Below, piece by piece: positions 43,974-52,041 of a stretch of 64,000 nucleotides of DNA. Both the position numbers and the translations under genes were made by a program. The stretch is from Seleniivibrio woodruffii (GTDB taxonomy: Bacteria > Chrysiogenota > Deferribacteres > Deferribacterales > Geovibrionaceae): NCBI RefSeq assembly GCF_004339245.1, contig NZ_SMGG01000005.1, positions 124,001 through 188,000 on the forward strand, written 5' to 3'. The notes below the pieces were generated by a model that saw nothing but the letters and a program-made list of their open reading frames with translations, did not search any database and was not told where the DNA came from. Positions within the stretch are counted from its first letter, which is position 1. The number at the start of each line of letters is the position of its first letter.

Positions 43974-44047
43974 TTATTTGAGATTTTATTGGAAAAAGTA
44001 TATCACCATCGCCTTATAAAACTGACGGGAAAAATAAACTTAAATAA

Positions 44048-44953
44048 TTATAATTTATATACTTTTTTTATTTCGCTAAAATCGTTTTGAAGCGTCTTAA
44101 CAGATATGCCTAGTTCATTTGCCAATGATGCATAACTCTCATCATTACTCATCCCATACAACTCTGTATTCACACTGTGCTGTAGAAATTTAACTGCCCT
44201 CAGCTTGTATTCCATATCCTTTTGGAGATTATTCATAAAGTCTCCTTTCTCATACTCTTCAAATTTCAGAAACTGCGGGCAATTTTCATGACTATTTATC
44301 AAATTTATCATTTCGGGAGTAAGCATATTGCGAATCAGGCTTCTGAAACTTGCGCCATGGGGTAAAAATGTTTTTCTGATTTGTCTATTATTTCTTGAAA
44401 TGACTATGAACTCATCGTCTATACCCATCTTTCTCAAATTCTCATTATAATCAGTGCCTTGATATAACAAACCGAGAGTATTCATCACTATAGACAGCTC
44501 ATAGTATGAAAATATGTTGAAACATAAACCTTTTAATATCACTCTTTCTTCAAAAGAAAAGTCTGCATTTTCTTTATACTTCACAAGTGAATATAAAATT
44601 CTAAATGCCATATCTGTACTTATTTTAAGAGAGGTATACTTTTTTCTGCGGAATAAACTGCATAGAGCTTTTAAATAACTCACAGGATACTCGATAGATG
44701 TTAGATGCTGGATAAAAATGTGCTGTGCTTCTCCGACAAAATCACGCAGTTTCTTTTTAAAATCAGTTGAATCAACTTCACTGTAAAACTTCTTTGCTTC
44801 CCTGCTTTTATCAAGCAACTCATAATAAAGCGGTCTGAATGATACAACAAATTCCTGTCTATCAAGAACCATCGCATTTATACATGCATTGTAAAATATC
44901 TCTTCAAACTCATCCTGATATTTATCAAGAAACTCTAAACTCTCATCAGACAT
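44048..44953 (-). CDS. Hypothetical protein with C-terminal HTH
   Basis: I do not recognise the family. The 301 residues are mostly helical and Leu/Phe/Lys rich, and they end in a likely helix-turn-helix (SYASLANELGISVKTLQNDFSEIKK), so the protein may bind DNA. The gene stands between the excisionase-like gene and the toxin-antitoxin pair, with an intergenic space of about 100 bases downstream. It could be a regulator of the element. Confidence 0.65.
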   Translation of the reverse strand: MSDESLEFLDKYQDEFEEIFYNACINAMVLDRQEFVVSFRPLYYELLDKSREAKKFYSEVDSTDFKKKLRDFVGEAQHIFIQHLTSIEYPVSYLKALCSLFRRKKYTSLKISTDMAFRILYSLVKYKENADFSFEERVILKGLCFNIFSYYELSIVMNTLGLLYQGTDYNENLRKMGIDDEFIVISRNNRQIRKTFLPHGASFRSLIRNMLTPEMINLINSHENCPQFLKFEEYEKGDFMNNLQKDMEYKLRAVKFLQHSVNTELYGMSNDESYASLANELGISVKTLQNDFSEIKKVYKL

Positions 44954-44959
44954 AATGAT

Positions 44960-45265
44960 TCACGCACTCTTGCGGATTGCAGTAAACGAATAACCAAGTT
45001 CAGAAAGAATAAGCTGAATAGTTTTCAGTTTCGGGTTGCCGTTGCCAGAAAGAGTTTTGTACAAAGACTCTCTGGACAGACCAGTATTTTTTGCAAGGGC
45101 AGTAAAACCTATCCCCGCCTGAACAACCTGTCTGATTGCCAGAAGTAACTGGATCTCGTCTCCAGTCTCTGTATATTCCTCTATGGCAAGCTCCAGATAC
45201 ATCTTCCGGTCTTCAGATGTTTTCAACTCTTCCTGAATTATCTCATCAAGGGTTCTGCCTTTCAT
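44960..45265 (-). CDS. HTH antitoxin of a RelE-type pair
   Basis: The protein has 101 residues. It starts MKGRTLDEIIQEELKTSEDR and has an XRE-type helix-turn-helix in the second half (FTALAKNTGLSRESLYKTLSGNGNPKL), the pattern of the 'addiction module antidote' family paired with RelE/HigB-like toxins. ATG 45265 lies inside the end of the toxin gene (20-base overlap); longer in-frame starts to 45328 lie deeper in it and are unlikely. The pair would stabilise the integrated element. Confidence 0.83.
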   Translation of the reverse strand: MKGRTLDEIIQEELKTSEDRKMYLELAIEEYTETGDEIQLLLAIRQVVQAGIGFTALAKNTGLSRESLYKTLSGNGNPKLKTIQLILSELGYSFTAIRKSA

Positions 45266-45572
45266 TGTACATCCTCCAATAACTCTTAGCCTGTTCAATA
45301 TCTCTGTCCTGCGAACCTTTGTTGCCACCGCAAAGCAGTATTACGATTTTATCATCTTCAAAAGCGTAATAAACCCGATAGCCACCGCCGTATCTGAAAC
45401 GAAGCTCGTAAACATTATCGCCGACAGATTTATAATCGCCGAAATTGCCATGCGCCAACCTGTCAACCCTCTGCAATATTCTTAACCTGTCCATTTTATC
45501 AACAGACTTAAGCCATTCAGCAAAAGGCGACCTGCCATTATCCAGCACAAATTCATTAATTACATACACCAT
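45246..45572 (-). CDS. RelE/HigB-like toxin of an addiction module
   Basis: The protein has 108 residues. Landmarks are the N-terminal SPFAEWLKSVDKMDRLRILQRVDR, the central YELRFRYGGGYRVYYAFEDD and the end VILLCGGNKGSQDRDIEQAK, characteristic of the phage-derived Gp49-like/HigB 'killer' family. It is predicted to be an mRNA interferase. The toxin precedes its antitoxin and follows the integrase gene directly (nine bases). Confidence 0.86.
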   Translation of the reverse strand: MVYVINEFVLDNGRSPFAEWLKSVDKMDRLRILQRVDRLAHGNFGDYKSVGDNVYELRFRYGGGYRVYYAFEDDKIVILLCGGNKGSQDRDIEQAKSYWRMYNERQNP

Positions 45573-45580
45573 AATGTATC

Positions 45581-46681
45581 CTATAGACTACGATTGTCAA
45601 TATTTTTTGATTCATCAAGATATGCCGAGAGCCTATCTATCGTTCTGTGTGCCTCTTTCAAACCAACGTGGGTATACCGCTGAACCATTTTAGCAGTCTT
45701 ATGACCAGAAATCTGCTGTATCTCTGGAACAGATGCACCGGAAGCAGCGAGACGGGTTATCATAGTGTGGCGCATCTCATGAATGCAAATATAAGGCATA
45801 TCTGTATTTTTCACGGCAGTTCGGAAAGCCCGCTTTATATAGTCAATCTTTTTACCCGTATCAGGGTTGGTGAGGACATATTCAAAATCGCCTGTTATCG
45901 CACGCAACTCTTTCATAGCTTGGTAGAGCTTTTCCATCATGGGAATCTCTCTTATCTCATTTGATTTGGTTTTATACAATTTGATGCTTTTCATCTTAAA
46001 GCTAACGTTCGACCATTTAACATCCATTATTTCACTGTAGCGCATACCGGTATACAGACCAATGATAATGAAATAGTAAAGAAGTGGGCTTTTTGACGTG
46101 AGGCTTGTTTGCAAGAGTTTATCTTCATCCTCAAGGCTGATTACTTTTCTTTCAGCATGTTCCTCTTTGAACATCTTAAGCCTTCTGGCGGGGTTTCTGT
46201 CTATCAGTTCAAGCGATTCCGCATAGTTAAAGGCGAACTTTACAACCTGAATGTATCTGTTGATTGTAGCCTTGTTTCTTTTGCCGTTATTCAGCGAATC
46301 ACGATAGGCTTCAATATCCGAACGTGTGATTTTATTCATGGACTTGTGGAAGGTCTTAAAGTTTCTGGCTGAATCGAAGCGTGAGCGGGTAAAGCCGGAT
46401 AAGTTATTAAGGCAGTAATTCAAATACTGGTTATCAAAGAACTCTAACCAATGAATAGACTTTGAATCACCAAAAAACTTACCCTCTCTGACATCAGTCT
46501 GCCTTTTTGCCAAAACCTCTTTAGCAAACCCCAGACTATCACCTATCTTTTCGGTCTTCCGTCTTCCGTCAATGGAGTATTGGATATAGAAATCTTTACC
46601 CAGTTTCCTACCACATCTTTTGCAGACTTTTGACCTTTGGCTATTAAATGCACTACACTCACAACGGTTGAAAATTGCCAT
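45581..46681 (-). CDS. int: Tyrosine recombinase (integrase) of the element
   Basis: The protein has 366 residues. The catalytic domain shows Arg in GLYTGMRYSEIMDV, His and Arg in HEMRHTMITRLA, His in QQISGHKT and the tyrosine in VQRYTHVG, the R-H-R-H-Y set. The N terminus has four cysteines (CECS and CKRC), a small zinc-ribbon-like arm, then a SAM-like core-binding domain. ATG 46681 is chosen because GGGAG stands in front of it. It lies about 150 bases from the right attachment site, as expected, and should catalyse recombination within the tRNA-Phe 3' sequence. Confidence 0.92.
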   Translation of the reverse strand: MAIFNRCECSAFNSQRSKVCKRCGRKLGKDFYIQYSIDGRRKTEKIGDSLGFAKEVLAKRQTDVREGKFFGDSKSIHWLEFFDNQYLNYCLNNLSGFTRSRFDSARNFKTFHKSMNKITRSDIEAYRDSLNNGKRNKATINRYIQVVKFAFNYAESLELIDRNPARRLKMFKEEHAERKVISLEDEDKLLQTSLTSKSPLLYYFIIIGLYTGMRYSEIMDVKWSNVSFKMKSIKLYKTKSNEIREIPMMEKLYQAMKELRAITGDFEYVLTNPDTGKKIDYIKRAFRTAVKNTDMPYICIHEMRHTMITRLAASGASVPEIQQISGHKTAKMVQRYTHVGLKEAHRTIDRLSAYLDESKNIDNRSL

Positions 46682-46835
46682 ACGAATCTCCCATATGTTG
46701 CATATTTGTTGTAAAATGTTGTAAATATACCCTTGAATCAACCGTACATCACAAAATCAGATAGCGCAATATTTATTTTTAATAATAGATACTTAACGAA
46801 GTTGCCGTAAGTTCTCAAAAACTTAATTTTCTATT

Positions 46836-46879
46836 CTGAAAATCCACGTGTCGATGGTTCGATTCCGTCCCTGGGCATT
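46836..46879 (+). repeat. Right attachment site (attR)
   Basis: Identical to 39135-39178 (44 bases, tRNA-Phe 3' part). The original downstream sequence of tRNA-Phe, including its hairpin terminator at 46890-46915, follows directly. Confidence 0.92.
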
Positions 46880-46889
46880 TAACAAAAAA

Positions 46890-47311
46890 GGCAGTCTTCG
46901 GACTGCCTTTTTTTGTTAAATAATCTGGCTCGACGGAATCGAAGCCTGTGAACGCCGACCGAACAGGGAGGATGAGCCGACAGGATGTCGGCGGAAGTGA
47001 GCAGGCAGGCCTTTTTGGAGACTGCACGATGCAGGCAAACAAAAAGGATTCCGTCCCTGAGTTTTAAGCACAGGCAGTCTTCGGACTGCCTTTTTTTGTT
47101 AAATAATCTGGCTTGACGGAATCGAAGCCTGTGAACGCCGACCGAACAGGGAGGATGAGCCGACAGGATGTCGGCGGAAGTGAGCAGGCAGGCCTTTTTG
47201 GAGACTGCACGATGCAGGCAAACAAAAAGGATTCCGTCCCTGAGTTTTAAATACAGGCAGTCTTCGGACTGCCTTTTTTTGTTAAATGATCTGGCTCGAC
47301 GGAATCGAAGC
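46890..47311 (+). repeat. 183-bp tandem repeats downstream of tRNA-Phe (rtT/tyrT-like)
   Basis: Units start at 46890, 47073 and 47256 (two full copies and a 56-base partial one), nearly identical. Each begins with a terminator hairpin (GGCAGTCTTCGGACTGCC and seven T) and ends with GATTCCGTCCCTG, a copy of the tRNA-Phe T-arm/acceptor sequence; GACGGAATCGAA near the start is its inverse. Inner hairpins include GCCGACAGGATGTCGGC and CCTTTTTG/CAAAAAGG. The architecture, with tRNA 3' pieces in tandem units of about 180 bp, is that of the E. coli tyrT repeats that give rtT RNA. Confidence 0.8.
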
Positions 47312-47621
47312 TACAAGCTCAAACGCAAATTGCAACTTTTTATAGGGTATTTTGCAACCCTCTAGGATAAAATGCAACCTCTCAACCAGAGCTACCTGAC
47401 GATTTTCTGCCATTTTGCATCTTTTGTCGCTCACGACAGCGAGATAAAATCATCAACATGTACTTTTATATTCTTTATTTTACGGTCAAATCTCTAAGTT
47501 AAATACATCAAGAATCACATTTTACAAATTTACACAATTTTAGATGTATAATTTCAGAAAGATTATTATATTTATTATTGCTTTCAGAACTCCATATAAA
47601 ACATACACAAGGAGTAGCTGT
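47312..47621. other. Intergenic region upstream of the chemoreceptor
   Basis: About 310 bases with no supported gene. Several short TTGCA-containing stretches occur around 47328-47375 (ATTGCAACTTTTT, TTTTGCAACC, AAATGCAACC). The part from 47440 on is very A+T rich and must contain the chemoreceptor promoter, but no clear sigma-28 or sigma-70 match stands out. Confidence 0.5.
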
Positions 47622-49484
47622 ATGAAAATTGATATGTCATTAAAGAAAAAAATTGTACTTTTAGGTGCGACGGTATTCGTCGGTCTGAGTCTCATCATTA
47701 TTAGTTCGGTTATAAGCTCTACAAAACTCACAAATCTCTTTCAGGACAAGGAACTGACATTGAATATCAAAGCTGAAATGCTTCAGCTTCGCAAAAGTGA
47801 AAAAGATTTTATGATGCGTAACGACACAAAATATGCGGAAGAATTCAAAACTCACATAGATATACTGGATGAAAATCTTGATCAGCTTGTGATCCACTAC
47901 CCTGAAAATAAGGCACTCAGTGGAATTATAGACAATCTTAAAGAGTATGAAACGCAGTTCATAAGCCTTGTGGAACTCAAGAAACAGATAGGTCTCAATG
48001 AAAAAGAGGGGTATTACGGAAATCTGCGCCAAAAAGTGCATGAGGTGGAGGACTTCTCAAATAAGCTCGGACTGACGGCAGTCACCAGAGATATGCTTAT
48101 GTTGAGGAGACATGAGAAGGATTTCATGCTCAGACGCAACATGAAATATAAGGATTCATTTGAACAGGATTTTAATAAACTCATTTCATCTGTAAAATCA
48201 AATGTAGCCGACAAAGCTACAGCTGATCAAATGATTGGGTTATCAAATGAATACCGCAATAATTTCCTGAAACTGGTGGAAAAAGAAAAAGAGTTCGGGC
48301 TTCAGTCCACCGACGGAGAACAGGGAAAAATGCGCTCAGCCGCACATAATCTGGAGCAGAATGTTAACACTGCAATAGATCATTTTTCTGAAGAGATCAC
48401 TGCAAAAGAAAAGATCAACCGAATTCTGAATACTACTATTATATCCATAGTCGTAGTCATACTCACAGTGATAATACTTGCACTCCTGAAAAACATAATA
48501 GAGCTTATAAACCGCCTTGCAGCAACGACAAAGGACCTTCTCCAGTTCGGCAATCTGGAAAGCAGCGAAACAGCAGAGCAGAAATGTGAGATAAGCACCA
48601 TTTCAATTCTGTTGGAAAGATTCAAACAAAAAGTATACAACACAATGACAGTCGTCAAATCCAGTTCCCACAGCGTAGCTTCCGGCAGCACGCAGCTTTC
48701 AGCGGCAACAGAGGAGCTTTCATCCACATTCACTTCCCAGTCGGAACAGATGACGGCATCCGCAGGAGCAATGGAGGAGATGACAGCTTCGTCAAAACTG
48801 GTAATAGACAACATCGAACAATCGGCGACAATGAATATCCGCACACTGACATCCACCGAAACCGGAAGGAAGAAACTGGATACACTCCTGATGAATATAA
48901 ACAATATCGAACAGGACACTAAAAAGCTCTCCGCAACCATCAGAGAACTTTCAGGCTCATCTGAAGAGATAGGCAATATTCTGGTTGTGATCAACGATAT
49001 TGCCGACCAGACAAACCTGCTCGCACTTAACGCCGCCATCGAAGCCGCCAGAGCCGGAGAGGCAGGCAGAGGATTCGCTGTTGTGGCGGACGAGGTAAGG
49101 AAACTTGCGGAAAAAACTCAGCAGGCTATAAAAAACATCAGCGACATAATCAACACACTTGTAAAAGACACCAGATATGCATCAGAGGACATGGAACGGG
49201 CTGCACACACAGTCACGCAGGTATTCACGGCAGCCAACGAAGCCGGCAGATCGTTTAACGAAATAACGGATACTATTCATGAACTTAACCGTACCAACAA
49301 TAACATTGAGGTAGCAGTGAAAGAACAGGTGGAAGCGATACAGAATATAAACGACAGTTTTCAGGTGCTTGTTTCCGGTATAGAAGAGAGTAACGCAGCA
49401 GTGATTGAAATAGGGCACACAGTGAACGACCTTCAGAAGCAGTCCGAAGACCTGAATTCACTGATCAAAGAATTTAATATATAA
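47622..49484 (+). CDS. Methyl-accepting chemotaxis protein with HBM-type sensor
   Basis: This chemoreceptor of 620 residues has a first membrane helix (about 12-32), a periplasmic helical sensor (33-275), a second helix (about 282-304), a HAMP-like linker and a cytoplasmic signalling domain with the hairpin tip [20 protein letters not shown]. The sensor contains two similar stretches, [20 protein letters not shown] and [20 protein letters not shown], the signature of the helical bimodular (HBM) fold that binds organic acids in known cases. AAGGAG lies before ATG 47622; the longer frame to 47544 has no such site. The gene stands alone, just beyond the tandem repeats. Confidence 0.92.
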   Translation: MKIDMSLKKKIVLLGATVFVGLSLIIISSVISSTKLTNLFQDKELTLNIKAEMLQLRKSEKDFMMRNDTKYAEEFKTHIDILDENLDQLVIHYPENKALSGIIDNLKEYETQFISLVELKKQIGLNEKEGYYGNLRQKVHEVEDFSNKLGLTAVTRDMLMLRRHEKDFMLRRNMKYKDSFEQDFNKLISSVKSNVADKATADQMIGLSNEYRNNFLKLVEKEKEFGLQSTDGEQGKMRSAAHNLEQNVNTAIDHFSEEITAKEKINRILNTTIISIVVVILTVIILALLKNIIELINRLAATTKDLLQFGNLESSETAEQKCEISTISILLERFKQKVYNTMTVVKSSSHSVASGSTQLSAATEELSSTFTSQSEQMTASAGAMEEMTASSKLVIDNIEQSATMNIRTLTSTETGRKKLDTLLMNINNIEQDTKKLSATIRELSGSSEEIGNILVVINDIADQTNLLALNAAIEAARAGEAGRGFAVVADEVRKLAEKTQQAIKNISDIINTLVKDTRYASEDMERAAHTVTQVFTAANEAGRSFNEITDTIHELNRTNNNIEVAVKEQVEAIQNINDSFQVLVSGIEESNAAVIEIGHTVNDLQKQSEDLNSLIKEFNI

Positions 49485-50061
49485 CTGAAATTCCCCGCTC
49501 AAAAAGCGGGGTCCATACTAAGGTGGACCAAGGTGGATTTACATTTAATATCAATGAAAACCCACCCCAACCCTCCTTTCCGGCTAGCCCGGTGCAGAAA
49601 CAGTTGCATAAAATAGTGCAAATGTTTTGACAAAGGAGGGTTCAATATCAGTATCTTTGCCTTGCAAACGACAAGTGAATACTTTACATGATTAAATTTA
49701 TAACCAGAAAATTTTCAATCAAAATCCAAGGAATTGATAATAGTTTGCCTGCAAATTAAATAACAGTTTTCTTCACTAAAAGCTAATAGTGCCGACCCTC
49801 TCAGGAAAATTTTTACAAACTACGGCATACGCTCATGATAACAGGATCAACAATCATATACTTATTTATCAGTATATTATAGCAATACTCACATACAAAT
49901 TCACATTTACACAAGCACGAAAACATGTTACTTAGAGAGCTAACAATCGACGGATTTCTCTTCTGAAAGTATCTGCAAATACTGCGAAGAGCTCATCCAA
50001 ACACACACAGTATCATTATATTTTAACCGAAGCCCGTGGACTATTATTCAGCAGGATGTGT
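49485..50061. other. Intergenic region with structured repeat element
   Basis: A GC-rich hairpin CCCCGCT/AGCGGGG (49493-49511) follows the chemoreceptor gene, without a T run. The folded element 49569-49642 follows. The rest (49645-50040) is A+T rich with no supported coding sequence; the promoter of the HD-GYP gene must lie in it but was not identified. Confidence 0.5.
49569..49642. repeat. 74-bp element with 11-bp terminal inverted repeats
   Basis: AACCCTCCTTT (49569-49579) and AAAGGAGGGTT (49632-49642) are perfect inverted repeats. Between them lie GGCTAGCC and TTGCA-N8-TGCAA, so the RNA could fold as a three-way junction. The inside segment CTAGCCCGGTGCAGAAACAG resembles the tail of the dispersed repeats (CCAGCCCAGTTCAGAAACAG at 33718). 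Confidence 0.6.
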
Positions 50062-51270
50062 ATGGTAAAAACTGCTATTGATGAGTTGCATATTGGAGAC
50101 GAAGTCCTTAAATTTGACAGGGGTTGGCTGTCGACGGACTTTTTGTCGCACAGGGTCACAGTCACAGACAAATCCATAATCGATCGTTTCAGAAAGAACG
50201 GCGTACAGTTTGTCTATATCAAACCCAGAAACAAGGAAATTGAACAGATAAACGAGCTGGTCAGCGGAAAATCTGATGAAATAATCAGCATCATTAAGCA
50301 GGAAGCTCCTAAAAATCAGATAAACCTCAAAGATTTCAACCTCGGTTCCGAGGTTTACACTGAATCAGTGAAGATAATCGGAAACGTTCTGGGGGATGTT
50401 AAAAGCGGAAAGATGTTCAACGTTGGCGCTGTTAAGCATGTTGCAGAGAACATCACCGAAATGACCATTAAGCACAAGGGCGTTCTGGCCAGCATAACAA
50501 AGCTGAAAAAGCACGATGACTATACGTTCCGCCACTCTATGAACGTGAGCATCTTTGCCGCCAGCCTTGCGGCTCATCTGGGGCTGAACAAAAAGGATAT
50601 CAACATTGCCGCCAATGCAGGGCTGATGCACGACATAGGCAAGATGCTGGTTCCGGATGAAATTCTGAACAAGCCAGATCGGCTCTCTGAAAAAGAATAT
50701 GAAATAATGAAATCCCACGTTGAAAAGGGCTATGAGTTTCTGAAGGCCGACGGAACCCAGAAGGAATATCTCTGTCTGGTGCGGGAACACCACGAAAGAC
50801 ACGACGGTTCGGGATATCCTTTCGGTCTTAAGGACAGCGAAATCAGCATCCACGGGAAAATAGGCGCAGTGGTCGACATTTATGACGCAATCACCAGCGA
50901 CAGAGTATACCGCAAAGGGATGATGGCCACCGAAGCATTGAAAATGATGTTCCAGTGGACAGACAAGCACATAAACAAATCCGTATTCGAGTTTTTCATA
51001 AAGAACATAGGAATTTACCCAGTCGGTTCAATCGTGATGATGGCTTCGCAGGAGCTTGCCATGGTCGGCAAAATAAATCAGGGCAGGCCCACTGACCCCG
51101 TCGTAATAGTTTTCAGAAACAAAAGCGGCAGTTACCAGCCGATCAAAGTTGTCGATCTTTCAAAAAGCGCAATAGACAGGCAGAAGATTGTCGGGCTTAT
51201 AAACCCTGACAACATCAAAGTGCCTGATGATGTTTTGAAATATGTTGATAATCTGAACAGGATGTCATGA
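50062..51270 (+). CDS. HD-GYP domain protein, probable cyclic-di-GMP phosphodiesterase
   Basis: The protein has 402 residues. The N-terminal domain (about 1-125, DUF3391-like) includes LHIGDEVLKFDRGW. The HD-GYP domain (about 140-320) has all hallmark motifs: RHSMNVSIFA, LMHDIGKMLVP, EHHERHDGSGYP and DIYDAITSDRVYR. Such enzymes hydrolyse c-di-GMP to GMP or pGpG and affect motility and biofilm. ATG 50062 is preferred to ATG 50056 because AGCAGG stands six bases before it. The HHE..HDGSGYP signature is intact, so it should be active. Confidence 0.93.
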   Translation: MVKTAIDELHIGDEVLKFDRGWLSTDFLSHRVTVTDKSIIDRFRKNGVQFVYIKPRNKEIEQINELVSGKSDEIISIIKQEAPKNQINLKDFNLGSEVYTESVKIIGNVLGDVKSGKMFNVGAVKHVAENITEMTIKHKGVLASITKLKKHDDYTFRHSMNVSIFAASLAAHLGLNKKDINIAANAGLMHDIGKMLVPDEILNKPDRLSEKEYEIMKSHVEKGYEFLKADGTQKEYLCLVREHHERHDGSGYPFGLKDSEISIHGKIGAVVDIYDAITSDRVYRKGMMATEALKMMFQWTDKHINKSVFEFFIKNIGIYPVGSIVMMASQELAMVGKINQGRPTDPVVIVFRNKSGSYQPIKVVDLSKSAIDRQKIVGLINPDNIKVPDDVLKYVDNLNRMS

Positions 51271-51296
51271 AAAAAAGGGCAGCCCGAAGACTGCCC
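51271..51296. terminator. Terminator between converging genes
   Basis: GGGCAG (51277-51282) pairs with CTGCCC (51291-51296) around an eight-base loop. A six-A run (51271-51276) becomes a T run on the minus strand, so it ends the dienelactone hydrolase-like gene. It lies directly after the HD-GYP stop. Confidence 0.8.
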
Positions 51297-51303
51297 TCAT
51301 AAT

Positions 51304-52041
51304 CTATTTTTTAAATATCTCTCCCAGATATTCAGTGAATCTGAGCCATGATTTCCGGTCGGCATCCGCACGATAGGCGGGTGAACCGAAAACCGTGAAC
51401 GCATGGGGTGCGCCGCTGTAGGTGTGCATCTCGTGGCGGATCCCCGCTTTTTCAAGCTCTTCGGCCAGTCCTGCAAACTCTTTCATACTGACAGATGCAT
51501 CGGCAGTTCCATGGAAAACTACTATCTCACCTTTTGTCTTCGCAAAATCCTGTCCTGCGGGGGTGGCAAGTCCGCCGTGAAACGGTATGAAGGCCTTGAG
51601 GGGTGCGCCCGCTCTGGCGTATTCCAGTGCAACTGCGCCGCCGAAACAATAGCCCATCATGACCGCATTGCTGACGTTAGCGCCAAGCTCCTTAGCCTTT
51701 GCATATCCTGCGTCGAGAAGTCTGCGCATCTTCGCCCTGTCGGCGTAGAGCTCTCCCGTGAGCCGTTTTCTGTCCTCAACGGCGGCCGGACGTATGCCTT
51801 TGCCGAACATATCGATGGCAAACACGGAATATCCGAGTTTATTGAGCATTTCAGCACGTTTTATCTCATAATCGGTGATGCCGTCCCAGTCCTGAATCAT
51901 AAAGACCAGCGGAGCAGACGCCGAAACAGGGGCATAATAGCTTTCATATTCGCCGTCACCGGATTTATAGACCACGTTTTGCCCTGCGAAAGCCGCAGAG
52001 GCCATCAGAAACACTGTAAACAGAACCGTTAAAAATTTCAT
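51304..52041 (-). CDS. Exported dienelactone hydrolase family protein
   Basis: The protein has 245 residues: a signal peptide (1-19, ASAAFAG) and an alpha/beta hydrolase with the dienelactone hydrolase triad, Cys132 in GYCFGG, Asp in FHGTAD and His in GAPHAF. It is predicted to act on an ester or lactone in the periplasm. It overlaps the NeuC-like gene by four bases, so it is co-transcribed with the nonulosonate genes. Perhaps it removes an acyl group from a glycan, but this is only a guess from context. Confidence 0.87.
   Translation of the reverse strand: MKFLTVLFTVFLMASAAFAGQNVVYKSGDGEYESYYAPVSASAPLVFMIQDWDGITDYEIKRAEMLNKLGYSVFAIDMFGKGIRPAAVEDRKRLTGELYADRAKMRRLLDAGYAKAKELGANVSNAVMMGYCFGGAVALEYARAGAPLKAFIPFHGGLATPAGQDFAKTKGEIVVFHGTADASVSMKEFAGLAEELEKAGIRHEMHTYSGAPHAFTVFGSPAYRADADRKSWLRFTEYLGEIFKK

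Larger units (their letters stand above)
39135..46879. mobile_element. Integrative element in tRNA-Phe carrying a Hachiman-like defence pair
   Basis: The element is about 7.7 kb and is bounded by 44-bp perfect direct repeats (39135-39178 and 46836-46879) made of the 3' part of tRNA-Phe. It encodes, all on the minus strand, a tyrosine integrase next to the right end, a toxin-antitoxin pair, an HTH protein, an excisionase-like protein, an HUH replication initiator and HamA/HamB-like proteins next to the left end. The DNA is more A+T rich than the flanking genes. No capsid or conjugation genes are present, so it is probably a replicating satellite or mobilisable element that relies on a helper. 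Confidence 0.88.

Noticed and set aside
46890-47311. CRISPR array or coding repeats
   Set aside because: The unit is 183 bp without short repeats and unique spacers, and no cas genes are present. The short frames in it are explained by the tandem structure and hairpins.
46815-47365. Small frames (65-75 codons) in the tandem repeats
   Set aside because: They fall in repeated hairpin DNA with tRNA-derived pieces, with no ribosome binding site. Expression cannot be excluded, as E. coli tyrT repeats encode a small basic protein, but nothing here supports it.
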